Positions 9,045 through 17,360 of a stretch of 64,000 bases of DNA are shown in pieces. Location of the stretch: assembly GCF_029223865.1 (NCBI RefSeq), contig NZ_CP119520.1, forward strand, positions 3,782,001 to 3,846,000, written 5' to 3'. A program made the position numbers and the translations under genes. Numbering within the stretch: the stretch's first letter is position 1; each line of letters begins with the position of its first letter. The stretch is from Telluria mixta (GTDB lineage Bacteria; Pseudomonadota; Gammaproteobacteria; Burkholderiales; Burkholderiaceae_D). The notes below the pieces were generated by a model, which was given only the letters and a program-made list of their open reading frames with translations, had not been told where the DNA came from and did no database searches.

Positions 9045-10085
9045 TCAGTCGACGAGCGCCTGGGCCGCGGCGACCTGGCCACGGTAGGCGTCGAAGATGT
9101 GGCGCAGCGCGTCGGCCATCGTCACGGACGGGGCCCAATCGAGATCGTTCTTCGTGTTCTCGATCTTCGGCACGCGGTTCTGCACGTCCTGGTAGCCGGT
9201 GCCGTAGTAGGCGCCCGAGCTGGTCTCGACGATCTGCACTTTCTCCGCGCCGGCCGCGTATTCCGGGTACTCCGCCGCGAGCTTCATCATCATGTCGGCC
9301 AGTTCGCGGATCGAATAGTTATTCGTCGGGTTGCCGATGTTGTAGATCTGGCCGGTGGCGCGGCCGTCCTTGTTCTCGATGATCTTCATGAGCGCCGAGA
9401 TGCCGTCGTCGATGTACGTGAAGGCGCGTTTCTGGTGGCCGCCGTCGACGAGCTGGATGGTCTCGCCGCGCACGATGTGGCCGAAGAACTGCGTCAGCAC
9501 GCGCGACGAACCTTCCTTCGGCGTGTGGATGGAGTCGAGGCCGGCGCCGATCCAGTTGAACGGACGGAACAGTGTGAAGTTCAGGCCTTCCATGCCGTAG
9601 CCCCAGATCACGCGGTCCATCAGCTGCTTCGCGCAGGCGTAGATCCAGCGCGGCTTGTTGATCGGGCCGTAGACCAGTTCCGAGTTCTCCGGATCGAATT
9701 CGGCGTCGCGGCTCATGCCGTAGACTTCCGACGTCGACGGGAAGATCAGGTGTTTTTTATATTTCGCGGCCGAGCGGACGATCGGCAGGTTCGCCTCGAA
9801 GTCCAGCTCGAAGACTTTCAGCGGTTCCTTCACGTACGTCGACGGCGTCGCGATCGCGACCAGCGGCAGGATCACGTCGCATTTCTTGACGTGGTACTCG
9901 ACCCATTCCGTGTTGATCGTGATGTCGCCTTCGAAGAAGTGCATGCGCGGATGGTCGACCAGGTGGCTGATGCGGTCGGAGCTCATGTCCATGCCGTAGA
10001 CTTCCCAGTCGGTCGTCTCGAGGATGCGCTTGGAGAGGTGGTGGCCGATGAAGCCGTTGACGCCGAGGATGAGGACTTTTTTCAT
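9045..10085 (-). CDS. arnA: ArnA dehydrogenase module: UDP-glucuronate decarboxylase (UDP-Ara4O-forming)
   Basis: 346-residue extended SDR. Known reaction: NAD-dependent oxidative decarboxylation of UDP-glucuronate to the UDP-4-keto-pentose used by ArnB. Seen: Rossmann motif GVNGFIGHH (residues 8-16), PSTSEVYG with the catalytic Ser/Glu of ArnA, the YACAK (YxxxK) motif, and the FRPFNWIGAGLD segment characteristic of the ArnA C-terminal half. In E. coli this is fused behind the formyltransferase; here it is a separate gene lying 22 bases downstream of that module. Start ATG 10085 (MKKVLILG); the 60 in-frame upstream codons are arnA-FT sequence read out of frame. Confidence 0.93.
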   Translation of the reverse strand: MKKVLILGVNGFIGHHLSKRILETTDWEVYGMDMSSDRISHLVDHPRMHFFEGDITINTEWVEYHVKKCDVILPLVAIATPSTYVKEPLKVFELDFEANLPIVRSAAKYKKHLIFPSTSEVYGMSRDAEFDPENSELVYGPINKPRWIYACAKQLMDRVIWGYGMEGLNFTLFRPFNWIGAGLDSIHTPKEGSSRVLTQFFGHIVRGETIQLVDGGHQKRAFTYIDDGISALMKIIENKDGRATGQIYNIGNPTNNYSIRELADMMMKLAAEYPEYAAGAEKVQIVETSSGAYYGTGYQDVQNRVPKIENTKNDLDWAPSVTMADALRHIFDAYRGQVAAAQALVD

Positions 10086-10107
10086 TTGGGTTTTCCTGGA
10101 TGCTTGT

Positions 10108-11025
10108 TCAGGCCTGGCCTTCCGCGAGTTGTGCCCGCAGTTCGGCAGGAGAGATGCGCAGGCCGTCGGCCAGCAGGCTGTGAATGACAAGCGCGCGGCC
10201 GTCGCCGCAGACGCCGAGGATGGCATTATCGACGACCGCGAGGCCCGGCGTGAGGCCCTGAACATTACCGTTCTGTAATCGAGCGCGTTCGATGACGTAG
10301 CGGCGTGGGCCGACGTCCGTGAAGGCGCCGGGATAGGGCGGGGCCACGGCGCGGTGCAGGTTGTACACCTCCTGCGCGGGTTTCGTCCAGTCGATGCGGC
10401 CGTCTTCCGGCTTGCGGCCGCCGAAGTAGCCGCCTTTCGTCAGGTCGTTGGGCGTGCGCGGCGCCGTGCCGGCGAGGAGACTCGGCAGCACGTGGTACAG
10501 CGCCAGCTCCGCGGCGACCGTCACCTTGCCGAACACTTCGAACGCGGTGTCGTCGGGCAGGATCGGCACGGCCTGCTGCGCGACGATGGCGCCGGCGTCC
10601 GGTTTCACCGTCATCTCGTGCAGGGTGGCGCCGGTCTCGGTGGCGCCGTGCAGCACGGCCCAGTTGGTGGGCGCGCGGCCGCGGAACGCGGGCAGCAGCG
10701 AGCCGTGCATGTTGTACGCGGGCGCGATGTCGAGGATCGCCTGCGGCAGCATGTGGCGGAAGTAGAAGCTGAACATCAGGTCCGGCTGCGCGGCCTTGAT
10801 CGCTTCAAGCAGGTCGGCGCCTTTCGCGTCTTCCGGCGTCAGGTAGGGGATGCCTTCGGTCTCGCACAGCGAGAGGACGGATTCGAACCAGATGTTCTCG
10901 GTGGCGCTGTCCTGGTGCGTGATGACGAGGGCGACGTCGACGCCCCCGGCCAGCAGCACCTTCAGGCAGCGTACGCCCACGTTGTGGTAGGCGAAGACGA
11001 CTGCGCGTTTGCGGGGTTGGGTCAT
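10108..11025 (-). CDS. ArnA formyltransferase module: UDP-Ara4N formyltransferase
   Basis: 305-residue formyltransferase, equivalent to the N-terminal half of E. coli ArnA. It transfers formyl from N10-formyl-THF to UDP-4-amino-4-deoxy-arabinose. Seen: AYHNVGVRCLKVLL N-terminus; catalytic Asn and His in YNMHGSLLPAFRGRAP; the catalytic Asp in EMTVKPDAGAIV; and a C-terminal OB-type domain (from about 205, DWTKPAQEVYNLHRA). Start ATG 11025 (MTQPRKRAVV). A REP element sits between this gene and arnC upstream, the only sizeable gap in the operon. Confidence 0.92.
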   Translation of the reverse strand: MTQPRKRAVVFAYHNVGVRCLKVLLAGGVDVALVITHQDSATENIWFESVLSLCETEGIPYLTPEDAKGADLLEAIKAAQPDLMFSFYFRHMLPQAILDIAPAYNMHGSLLPAFRGRAPTNWAVLHGATETGATLHEMTVKPDAGAIVAQQAVPILPDDTAFEVFGKVTVAAELALYHVLPSLLAGTAPRTPNDLTKGGYFGGRKPEDGRIDWTKPAQEVYNLHRAVAPPYPGAFTDVGPRRYVIERARLQNGNVQGLTPGLAVVDNAILGVCGDGRALVIHSLLADGLRISPAELRAQLAEGQA

Positions 11026-11063
11026 AGTGTTCGAGTCAATTTGGGATGAGCATGCAAAAACAC

Positions 11064-11144
11064 CGTCATCCCCGCGGAAGCGGGGATCCATGCTGAGCCA
11101 ATTCCGGACGCTCAGCATGGGTTCCCGCTTCCGCGGGAACGACG
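11064..11144. repeat. 81-bp inverted-repeat REP/MITE-like element, copy 1
   Basis: Outer arms CCCCGCGGAAGCGGGG and CCCGCTTCCGCGGG, inner arms CATGCTGAG and CTCAGCATG; the whole element folds as one long imperfect hairpin with arms of about 35 bases. A nearly identical copy lies at 32803-32882. It sits inside the arn operon between arnC and the arnA formyltransferase gene, where it could affect transcript stability or termination. Confidence 0.85.
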
Positions 11145-11167
11145 ATTTTATGGCTACGGCCAGACGC

Positions 11168-12166
11168 TCAGCGCGCGACTTGCCGCTTCTCGATCCCGTC
11201 GAGTTCCGCCAGGTCCGGCGGCACGCCCTCCAGGATCGTTGCGACGACGTAGCGCGGCCGTGCGCGCACCTGCTGGTAGATGCGGCCCACGTACTCGCCC
11301 ACGAGGCCGATGCCGAACAGGATCACGCCCATGAAGAAGAACGCGATCGCGAACAGCGTGAACACGCCTTCCGCCTCGGCGCCCAGCAGGAATCTGCGGA
11401 AGATGAGCACGACCACCAGCAGCGCCGACAGCAGCGACAGGGTCATGCCCAGCAGCGAGAACATCTGCAGCGGCACGAGCGAGAAGCCCGTCATCAGGTC
11501 GAAGTTCAGGCGTATGAGGCTGTACAGCGAATACTTCGATTCGCCGGCCGCGCGTTCCTCGTGCTCGACGACGATTTCCGTCGGCTTGCGCGCGAATTTA
11601 TAGGCGAGCGCCGGCACGAAGGTGTTCACTTCGCCGCACTGGTTGACGAGGTCGATCACGTTGCGGCCGTAGGCGCGCAGCATGTTGCCCTGGTCCGTGA
11701 TGTGGATGTTCGTGATGCGCTCGCGCACGCGGTTCATGGCCTTCGAGGCGACCGTGCGCCACGCGGAATCCTGGCGCTTGCGGCGGATCGAGCCCACGTA
11801 GTCGTAGCCCTCGCGCATCTTGGCGATCAGCTTGTGGATCTCTTCCGGCGGGTTCTGCAGGTCGGCATCGAGCGTGATGACGATCTGGCCGCGCGTCTGT
11901 TCGAAGCCCGCGAGGATCGCCATGTGCTGGCCGTAGTTGCCGTTGAAGAGGACGACGCGCGTGACGTCCGGGCGCTTGCGGTACTGCTCCGCCAGGATTG
12001 CCACCGAGTTGTCGCGGCTGCCGTCGTTGACGAAGATGACTTCGTACGGCAGGCCCAGCGCGTCCATCGCCGGGTACAGGCGCGCGAACAGGTTCGCCAG
12101 GCCAGCTTCCTCGTTATAGACCGGAATGACGACCGAGACTTCCGGCTTCATGGCCACCGTCGTCAT
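11168..12166 (-). CDS. arnC: undecaprenyl-phosphate 4-deoxy-4-formamido-L-arabinose transferase
   Basis: 332-residue GT2 glycosyltransferase. Known role: moves Ara4FN from UDP to undecaprenyl phosphate at the inner membrane. Seen: VSVVIPVYNEE start of the GT-A fold, FVNDGSRDNS, the DXD-like DADLQNPPEE, and two C-terminal membrane segments (about residues 235-255 and 270-295) followed by VGEYVGRIYQQVRARPRYV. The ATG at 12166 overlaps the arnB stop in an ATGA arrangement, indicating coupled translation. Confidence 0.95.
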   Translation of the reverse strand: MTTVAMKPEVSVVIPVYNEEAGLANLFARLYPAMDALGLPYEVIFVNDGSRDNSVAILAEQYRKRPDVTRVVLFNGNYGQHMAILAGFEQTRGQIVITLDADLQNPPEEIHKLIAKMREGYDYVGSIRRKRQDSAWRTVASKAMNRVRERITNIHITDQGNMLRAYGRNVIDLVNQCGEVNTFVPALAYKFARKPTEIVVEHEERAAGESKYSLYSLIRLNFDLMTGFSLVPLQMFSLLGMTLSLLSALLVVVLIFRRFLLGAEAEGVFTLFAIAFFFMGVILFGIGLVGEYVGRIYQQVRARPRYVVATILEGVPPDLAELDGIEKRQVAR

Positions 12167-13302
12167 TTGGCGAGCACCGCTTTGACAGCAGCCACCGCGC
12201 GTTCGACGTCGGCAATGGTCATCGCATTGAACATCGGCAGCGTGACGGTCAGGCGGCCGATCTTCTCGGCGACGGGGAACATCCCTTCCTTGAAACCGCG
12301 CTCGCGGTACAGGGTGAACAGGTGGATCGGCGCGTAGTGGTAACCGGTGCCGACGTTGTGTTCCTTCTGCATGCGGGTCATGAAGTCGGCGCGCGTGCCC
12401 GGGCCGTTGTCCGGCAGGATGATCTGGAACAGGTGCCAGTTGCTCGTGCCGAAGGCCTGGATCGGCAGCTGGGCGCCGGTGGACTCTTCGAAATCGGGAC
12501 CGAAGCAGTCGAAGTAATGGCGCGCGAGCGCGGCGCGGTGCGCTGTCAGCTTCTCCAGGTTCTTCATCTGGCCCAGGCCGATGGTCGCCATGATGTCGCT
12601 CATGTTGTACTTGCCGCCCAGGAGGTCGACGTCGATGCCGTCCACGCCGCTGCGCGTCACGCCCTGCAGGCGGTACTTCTCGGCCAGGCGCGCCTCTTCC
12701 AGGTTGTTCAGGACGAGGCAGCCGCCTTCGCCCGTCGTGATGTTCTTGTTGGCCTGGAAGCTGAACGACGCGAAGTCGCCGAACGAGCCGATGCGCTTGC
12801 CGTTCCACAGCGAGCCGATGGCCTGCGCGGCATCCTCGACGACGCGCAGGTTGTGTTTGTTCGCGATGGCGTACAGGCGGTCCATGTCCAGCGGCAGGCC
12901 GGAGAGATACACGGGGATGATCGCCCTGGTACGCGGGGTGATCGCGGCTTCCAGCTTGTCCAGGTCCATGTTGCGCGTGACCGGGTCGATGTCGGCGAAG
13001 ACCGGCGTCGCGCCCACTTCGATGATCACGTTGGCGGTGGCCGGCCACGAGATCGGCGTCGTGATCACTTCGTCGCCCGGACCGATGCCGGCGATGCGCA
13101 GCGCGATCTCCATCGTGCAGGTGCCGGAATTGAACGTGCGGACCGGACGGCCGCCGAAATATTCCGACAGCAGGGCCTCGAATGCCTGGTTTTTCGGACC
13201 GGTCGTGATCCAGCCGGAGCGCAGCACTTCGCCGACGGCGGCGATGGTCTCTTCGTCGATGGTGGGCCGGGAAAAGGGCAGGAAGGGCAGCTCGGCAGTC
13301 AT
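12163..13302 (-). CDS. arnB: UDP-4-amino-4-deoxy-L-arabinose aminotransferase
   Basis: 379-residue PLP-dependent DegT/DnrJ/EryC1-type sugar aminotransferase that converts UDP-Ara4O to UDP-Ara4N using glutamate. Seen: N-terminal PFSRPTIDEETIAAV; SGTCTMEIAL near the PLP phosphate site; EDAAQAIGS with the PLP-binding Asp; and the Schiff-base Lys in FQANKNITTGEGG. An in-frame ATG at 13350 is rejected because it lies in the predicted -10 box of the promoter at 13349-13376, so the start is the ATG at 13302 (MTAELPFLPF). No strong ribosome site is visible. Overlaps arnC by 4 bases. Confidence 0.94.
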   Translation of the reverse strand: MTAELPFLPFSRPTIDEETIAAVGEVLRSGWITTGPKNQAFEALLSEYFGGRPVRTFNSGTCTMEIALRIAGIGPGDEVITTPISWPATANVIIEVGATPVFADIDPVTRNMDLDKLEAAITPRTRAIIPVYLSGLPLDMDRLYAIANKHNLRVVEDAAQAIGSLWNGKRIGSFGDFASFSFQANKNITTGEGGCLVLNNLEEARLAEKYRLQGVTRSGVDGIDVDLLGGKYNMSDIMATIGLGQMKNLEKLTAHRAALARHYFDCFGPDFEESTGAQLPIQAFGTSNWHLFQIILPDNGPGTRADFMTRMQKEHNVGTGYHYAPIHLFTLYRERGFKEGMFPVAEKIGRLTVTLPMFNAMTIADVERAVAAVKAVLAK

Positions 13303-13348
13303 GGGAAGCTCGTTATTCTCTTGGTAAAGATATGCAGACAAAGCTGGC

Positions 13349-13376
13349 ATTGTAACAGCGCACTGTCTGGCGCCAA
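13349..13376 (-). promoter_or_regulatory. sigma-70-like promoter for arnB onwards
   Basis: On the minus strand TTGGCG (plus-strand 13371-13376), 16-base spacer, TACAAT (13349-13354). Lies in the 75-base gap upstream of arnB and gives a leader of about 40 bases. No obvious PmrA box is seen. Confidence 0.5.
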
Positions 13377-13377
13377 A

Positions 13378-13752
13378 TTAGGTTCTCGCCAGCAACACGA
13401 CGCCGATGACGATGACGCCGATGGCCACGAGGCGCTGCGGCGACACCGCCTCGCCCAGGAACATCCACGCGCCGAAGGCCGACACGACATAGCCCAGCGA
13501 CAGCATCGGATACGCGATCGTCACGTCCGTGCGCGACAGGCCGATGATCCACACGACGAGCGAGATGCCGTAGCACGCCAGGCCGCCCAGGATCGGCGCC
13601 TGGGTCACGACCTTGATGAAGGTCGAGAACCAGTTGCTCATGGTGAGGTGGATGGCGCCGCCAAGGGCGTTCGTGCCCGCTTTCAGCAGCAGCTGGGCAC
13701 AGGCGTTCAGGATCACGCCGGAGATGATGAAGGCAAAGGTGGTGAGGTTCAT
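13378..13752 (-). CDS. small EamA/SMR-like membrane protein, candidate Ara4N-lipid flippase subunit (ArnE/ArnF-like)
   Basis: 124 residues with four predicted membrane helices (about 5-25, 38-62, 70-88, 98-120) and the SMR/EamA look: a Lys-containing first helix (AQLLLKAG), a central RTDVTIAYPMLSLGYV motif, and a C-terminal SPQRLVAIGVIVIGVVLL. In the family, ArnE and ArnF together are proposed to flip undecaprenyl-phosphate-Ara4N to the periplasmic face. Only one such gene is present here, so it may act as a homodimer. It starts 9 bases after the arnT stop, in line with this role. Confidence 0.82.
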   Translation of the reverse strand: MNLTTFAFIISGVILNACAQLLLKAGTNALGGAIHLTMSNWFSTFIKVVTQAPILGGLACYGISLVVWIIGLSRTDVTIAYPMLSLGYVVSAFGAWMFLGEAVSPQRLVAIGVIVIGVVLLART

Positions 13753-13761
13753 GGGGGAGTG

Positions 13762-15429
13762 TTAAAAATTCGCGATGACGGTACGGCGCGCGTCCGCCGC
13801 CACGATGCGCAGGGGGACGCCCTGGCGCTGCAGGTCGGCTGCGATCTCCGGACGGGTGATCGCCACGTTGCGCACGCCCGCGGCCGCATCCGCGCGCCAG
13901 CGGACCAGGAATGCGGGAATCGTCGGGATCGCGAGTTCCGGCTGCTGCTGAAGGCCGAAGTCGAACTCGTCGCGGTAATCGACGAGGGTCACGCGACGGC
14001 CGAGATAGAAGGTCAGCGACTGCTCATAGATCCCGACCGAATAGACTTTCATGGCCGGGTTCGCGGCGCCGGCCGCCTTCAGCGCGGGCAGCAGGTTGAC
14101 GCCCGCGCGCACCTGGCCGATCGGCTCGAAGCCGACGAGCAGCAGCTGCGTGCCGGCGAAACCGGCGACGGCCAGCACGACGACGAACAGGTCGCGCAGC
14201 ATCTGGCGCGCGTACAGCAGGGCGAGGCAGCCGCCGATCAGCAGCACGAGGCCGGCCGCCAGCACCCACGGTTGATACGCCGCGTACAGTACGTCCTCGC
14301 CCGCATGCCTGGCGAACTTGTGCATGAACGGGACGGTGACGAGGAAGCCCACGCCCAGCAGCGCCGTCAGGGCGGCCGTCAGCATGCGGCCGCGGCGCGT
14401 GCCGGCGTCCAGGTAGACCGCCACCAGCAGCGCGACGCCGGGGAACACGGGCAGGATGTAGCCGGGCAGCTTGGAATTCGACTTGGTGAAGAACAGCGTG
14501 ATGAACGCCACCCACACGAGCAGCATCAGGCGCGGGCGGAAGGCCGTCGTCTCGCCGTCGCGGCGCGCACCGGCCACGAGACTTTGCATCAGTACGCCGA
14601 CCCACGGCACGCTGCCGGCGGCCAGCAGCACGAAGAAGATGTACCACGCCGCTTCGCGGTGGTGTTCCTTCTTGAGGAATCGGTCGAAGTGTTCGTGGAC
14701 GAAGAAGAAGTGCGGCTGCTCCGGATTCTTCAGTCCGACCAGCACGAACCACGGCGTGGCGATCAGGAAGAACAGGATCAGGCCTTTCACGATGTGCAGG
14801 CGCGTCCAGATGGCCCAGTCGCGTGAGAAGATCGTGTAGAACACGAGCACGCCGCCCGGCAGCACGAGGCCGATCAGGCCCTTGGACAGCACCGACAGCG
14901 CCATGCCGGCCCAGCATACGAGCATCCAGTTGCGGCGTTCGGATTCGGAAGCATCGTCGCGCTGGGCGATGAGGAGGGCGCACAGGGCCACCGTCATCAT
15001 GCCGGACAGGCCCATGTCGAGCGAATCGATCTGGCTGCACGCCACCCAGTAGAACGAGGAGCCCAGCACCAGCGCGGCATAGAAACCGATGCGCGCGCCG
15101 AACACGCGCGTGCCCGCCACGCCGGTCAGCACGACGCCGAGCAGGCCGCACAGGCCCGTCCACAGGCGCGCCTGCCAGTCGCCGAGGCCGAACAGGGTGA
15201 ACGACAGGGCGTTCATCCACGTCTGCAGCGGGGGTTTTTCGAAATACTTGATGCCGTTCAGGCGCGTCGTGATCCAGTCGCCGCTGGCGAACATCTCGCG
15301 CGCCATCTCGGCGTAGCGGCCTTCGTCCGGCGGCACGAGCGTGCGTGCGCCCAATACATACAGCAGGACGGCGGCAAAGGCGATCAGCAGGGTCCAGGTG
15401 AGGGTCTTGTTCCGGTGCAGGTCGTTCAT
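13762..15429 (-). CDS. arnT: lipid A 4-amino-4-deoxy-L-arabinose transferase (ArnT-like, GT83)
   Basis: 555-residue polytopic membrane glycosyltransferase that transfers Ara4N from the lipid carrier to lipid A phosphates on the periplasmic side, the step that gives polymyxin/cationic-peptide resistance. Seen: first helix after MNDLHRNKTL, then the first periplasmic loop with the conserved acidic pair LVPPDEGRYAEMAREM and FEKPPLQTW, as in PMT/ArnT enzymes, about 12 hydrophobic segments and a C-terminal soluble domain (about 435-555). Start ATG 15429 overlaps the upstream Mth938-like stop (ATGA). Confidence 0.92.
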   Translation of the reverse strand: MNDLHRNKTLTWTLLIAFAAVLLYVLGARTLVPPDEGRYAEMAREMFASGDWITTRLNGIKYFEKPPLQTWMNALSFTLFGLGDWQARLWTGLCGLLGVVLTGVAGTRVFGARIGFYAALVLGSSFYWVACSQIDSLDMGLSGMMTVALCALLIAQRDDASESERRNWMLVCWAGMALSVLSKGLIGLVLPGGVLVFYTIFSRDWAIWTRLHIVKGLILFFLIATPWFVLVGLKNPEQPHFFFVHEHFDRFLKKEHHREAAWYIFFVLLAAGSVPWVGVLMQSLVAGARRDGETTAFRPRLMLLVWVAFITLFFTKSNSKLPGYILPVFPGVALLVAVYLDAGTRRGRMLTAALTALLGVGFLVTVPFMHKFARHAGEDVLYAAYQPWVLAAGLVLLIGGCLALLYARQMLRDLFVVVLAVAGFAGTQLLLVGFEPIGQVRAGVNLLPALKAAGAANPAMKVYSVGIYEQSLTFYLGRRVTLVDYRDEFDFGLQQQPELAIPTIPAFLVRWRADAAAGVRNVAITRPEIAADLQRQGVPLRIVAADARRTVIANF

Positions 15430-15815
15430 GCGGCCTTCGCGTCCCCTTCGATGATCAGCGCCAGCGTCACCTTGCGGCCTTCGCCCATCAGGATGTTGTA
15501 GGTGCGGCAGGCGGCATGGCTGTCCATGCTCTCCACGCCGATGCGCTGGCTGGACAGGCTGGTGACCAGGCGCGGATGCACGAAGCGCTGGCGCTCGCCG
15601 GTGCCGAGGATGACGACGTCGGGTTTGTCGGCGGCGATCGCCTCGAAATGTTCGGCTTTCAGGTCCTCGAAGCGCGTCACGGGCCACGGGCGCGGTGCCA
15701 CCTCGGGCATCACGAGCACGCTGTAGTCGAAGCGCTGGGCGTTGATCTCGACGCCGGCCCGGTCGTAGCCGGTGACCGTCTGGTATTTTTCGGTGCTGCT
15801 GGAATGGAGCTTCAT
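15426..15815 (-). CDS. Mth938-like domain protein (DUF498/NDUFAF3 family)
   Basis: 129 residues. The family has a beta/alpha fold of unknown biochemical function. Seen: INAQRFDYSVLVMPEV, the PDVVILGTGERQRF segment typical of the family, and YNILMGEGRKVTLALI at the end. Start chosen at ATG 15815 because an in-frame GTG/ATG further up lies within a promoter-like TACAAT. It overlaps arnT by 4 bases and so heads the arn operon; in several betaproteobacteria this family is a neighbour of arn genes, but its contribution is unknown. Confidence 0.85.
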   Translation of the reverse strand: MKLHSSSTEKYQTVTGYDRAGVEINAQRFDYSVLVMPEVAPRPWPVTRFEDLKAEHFEAIAADKPDVVILGTGERQRFVHPRLVTSLSSQRIGVESMDSHAACRTYNILMGEGRKVTLALIIEGDAKAA

Positions 15816-15956
15816 GATGGCAAGCCGGGGAATGACACGCACAGGGCGCGTATTGTAACTGGTTTCCACCACGTCCCAGCAATGGCGGGTTGCTTAATCC
15901 GCCTGCTTTCGGCAGAATGGAATTTTTCGCATTGCAACAACGGGGGCGTCGATAAA

Positions 15957-16072
15957 CCTACTGCGCGTTGCATTTTCGTCCTGCGATGCTCGCTGTACTT
16001 GCGTACAGCTGCGCTTCTCGGACAAAACTGCTGCCGCTCGCTACGGTTTCTCGAGGCCCCCGAAACAGTGCT
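15957..16072. repeat. hairpin-forming intergenic repeat upstream of the aminotransferase gene
   Basis: Contains an imperfect stem: GCTGTAC at 15992-15998 pairs with GTACAGC at 16003-16009 around TTGC, with outer GTCC/GGAC pairing (15978-15981 and 16020-16023). I recall spurious translations of near-identical sequence (IFVLRCSLYLRTAALL on one strand, FVREAQLYASTASIAG on the other) from many betaproteobacterial genomes, which suggests a dispersed family. That recollection has not been checked. Confidence 0.5.
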
Positions 16073-16104
16073 GATGCGGCTAGACATATTTCCAAGGTGA
16101 TATT

Positions 16105-17331
16105 TTGCGACCGATTCTGAAATCCAACAAGCTCGACGACGTCTGCTACGAGATCCGTGGCCCGGCGCTGCAGATCGCGCGCCAGATGGAAGAAGATGGC
16201 CACAAGATCATCAAATTGAACATCGGCAACCTGGCCGTGTTCGGTTTCGATCCGCCGGACGAGATCGTCCAGGACATGATCCGCAATATGCACGGCTCGG
16301 CCGGCTACACGGACTCCAAGGGCATGTTTGCACCGCGCAAAGCGATCATGCACTACACGCAGGAAAAGAACATCCGCGGCGTCGGCATCGACGACATCTA
16401 CCTGGGCAATGGCGCCTCCGAACTGATCGTGATGGGCATGCAGGGCCTGCTGAACAGCGGCGACGAAGTCCTCGTGCCCGCGCCCGATTACCCGCTGTGG
16501 ACGGCGGCCGTGAGCCTGGCCGGCGGCAATCCGGTGCACTATGTCTGCGACGAACAGGCCGGCTGGCTGCCGGACATCGACGACATGCGCAAGAAGATCA
16601 CGCCGAATACGCGCGCGATCGTCGTCATCAACCCGAACAACCCGACCGGCGCGCTGTATTCGCGCGACGTGCTGCTGGAGATCGTCGAACTGGCGCGCCA
16701 GCACCAGCTGATCATCTACGCCGACGAAATCTACGACAAGACCTTGTACGATGGCGAAGAGCATACGTCGATCGCCTCGCTGGCCGACGACGTCCTGTTC
16801 GTCACGCTGAACGGCCTGTCGAAGAACTACCGCTCGTGCGGCTACCGTGCCGGCTGGATGGTCCTCTCCGGCGAAAAACGCCATGCGAAGGACTATATCG
16901 AAGGCCTGAACATGCTGGCGTCGATGCGCCTGTGCGCGAACGCGCCGGGCCAGTTCGCGATCCAGACCGCGCTCGGCGGCCACCAGAGCATTGCGCACCT
17001 CGTGGCCCCCGGCGGCCGCCTCGCACGCCAGCGCGACCTGGCTCACCAACTCCTGACCGATATCCCGGGCGTTACCTGCGTCAAGCCAAAAGCGGCGCTG
17101 TACATGTTCCCACGCCTCGACCCGAAGATCTACCCGATCGCCGATGACCAGCAATTTATCTGTGAGCTGTTGTCCGAGGAAAAAGTCCTGCTGGTGCAAG
17201 GCACTGGCTTCAACTGGAAGACGCCGGACCATTTCCGCCTGGTCTTCCTCCCCAATTCCGACGACCTGACGGATGCGTGCGGCCGTATCGCCCGCTTCCT
17301 CGACGGCTACCGGCGCCGCCACGCGCGCTGA
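16105..17331 (+). CDS. alaA: alanine-synthesising transaminase, AlaA-like (class I/II aminotransferase)
   Basis: 408-residue PLP enzyme; AlaA relatives transfer the amino group of glutamate to pyruvate. Seen: LNIGNLAVFGFDPP N-terminus typical of AlaA, GNGASELIVMGMQ near the cofactor phosphate, INPNNPTGALYS, YADEIYDKTLYDG, and the PLP lysine in LNGLSKNYRSCGYRAGW, followed by the Arg of the GY/RAGW motif. Start TTG at 16105 is preceded by AAGG; there is no upstream ATG. It precedes homoserine dehydrogenase by 29 bases, the same order as in many Burkholderiales, so co-transcription is likely. Confidence 0.9.
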   Translation: MRPILKSNKLDDVCYEIRGPALQIARQMEEDGHKIIKLNIGNLAVFGFDPPDEIVQDMIRNMHGSAGYTDSKGMFAPRKAIMHYTQEKNIRGVGIDDIYLGNGASELIVMGMQGLLNSGDEVLVPAPDYPLWTAAVSLAGGNPVHYVCDEQAGWLPDIDDMRKKITPNTRAIVVINPNNPTGALYSRDVLLEIVELARQHQLIIYADEIYDKTLYDGEEHTSIASLADDVLFVTLNGLSKNYRSCGYRAGWMVLSGEKRHAKDYIEGLNMLASMRLCANAPGQFAIQTALGGHQSIAHLVAPGGRLARQRDLAHQLLTDIPGVTCVKPKAALYMFPRLDPKIYPIADDQQFICELLSEEKVLLVQGTGFNWKTPDHFRLVFLPNSDDLTDACGRIARFLDGYRRRHAR

Positions 17332-17360
17332 GAACGACAGACAGCAGACAGTAAACCCAT

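Noticed and set aside
12322..14826. 834-codon open frame opposite arnB-arnT
   Set aside because: Arg/His/Asp-rich shadow with no recognisable motif; the minus strand carries the arn genes.
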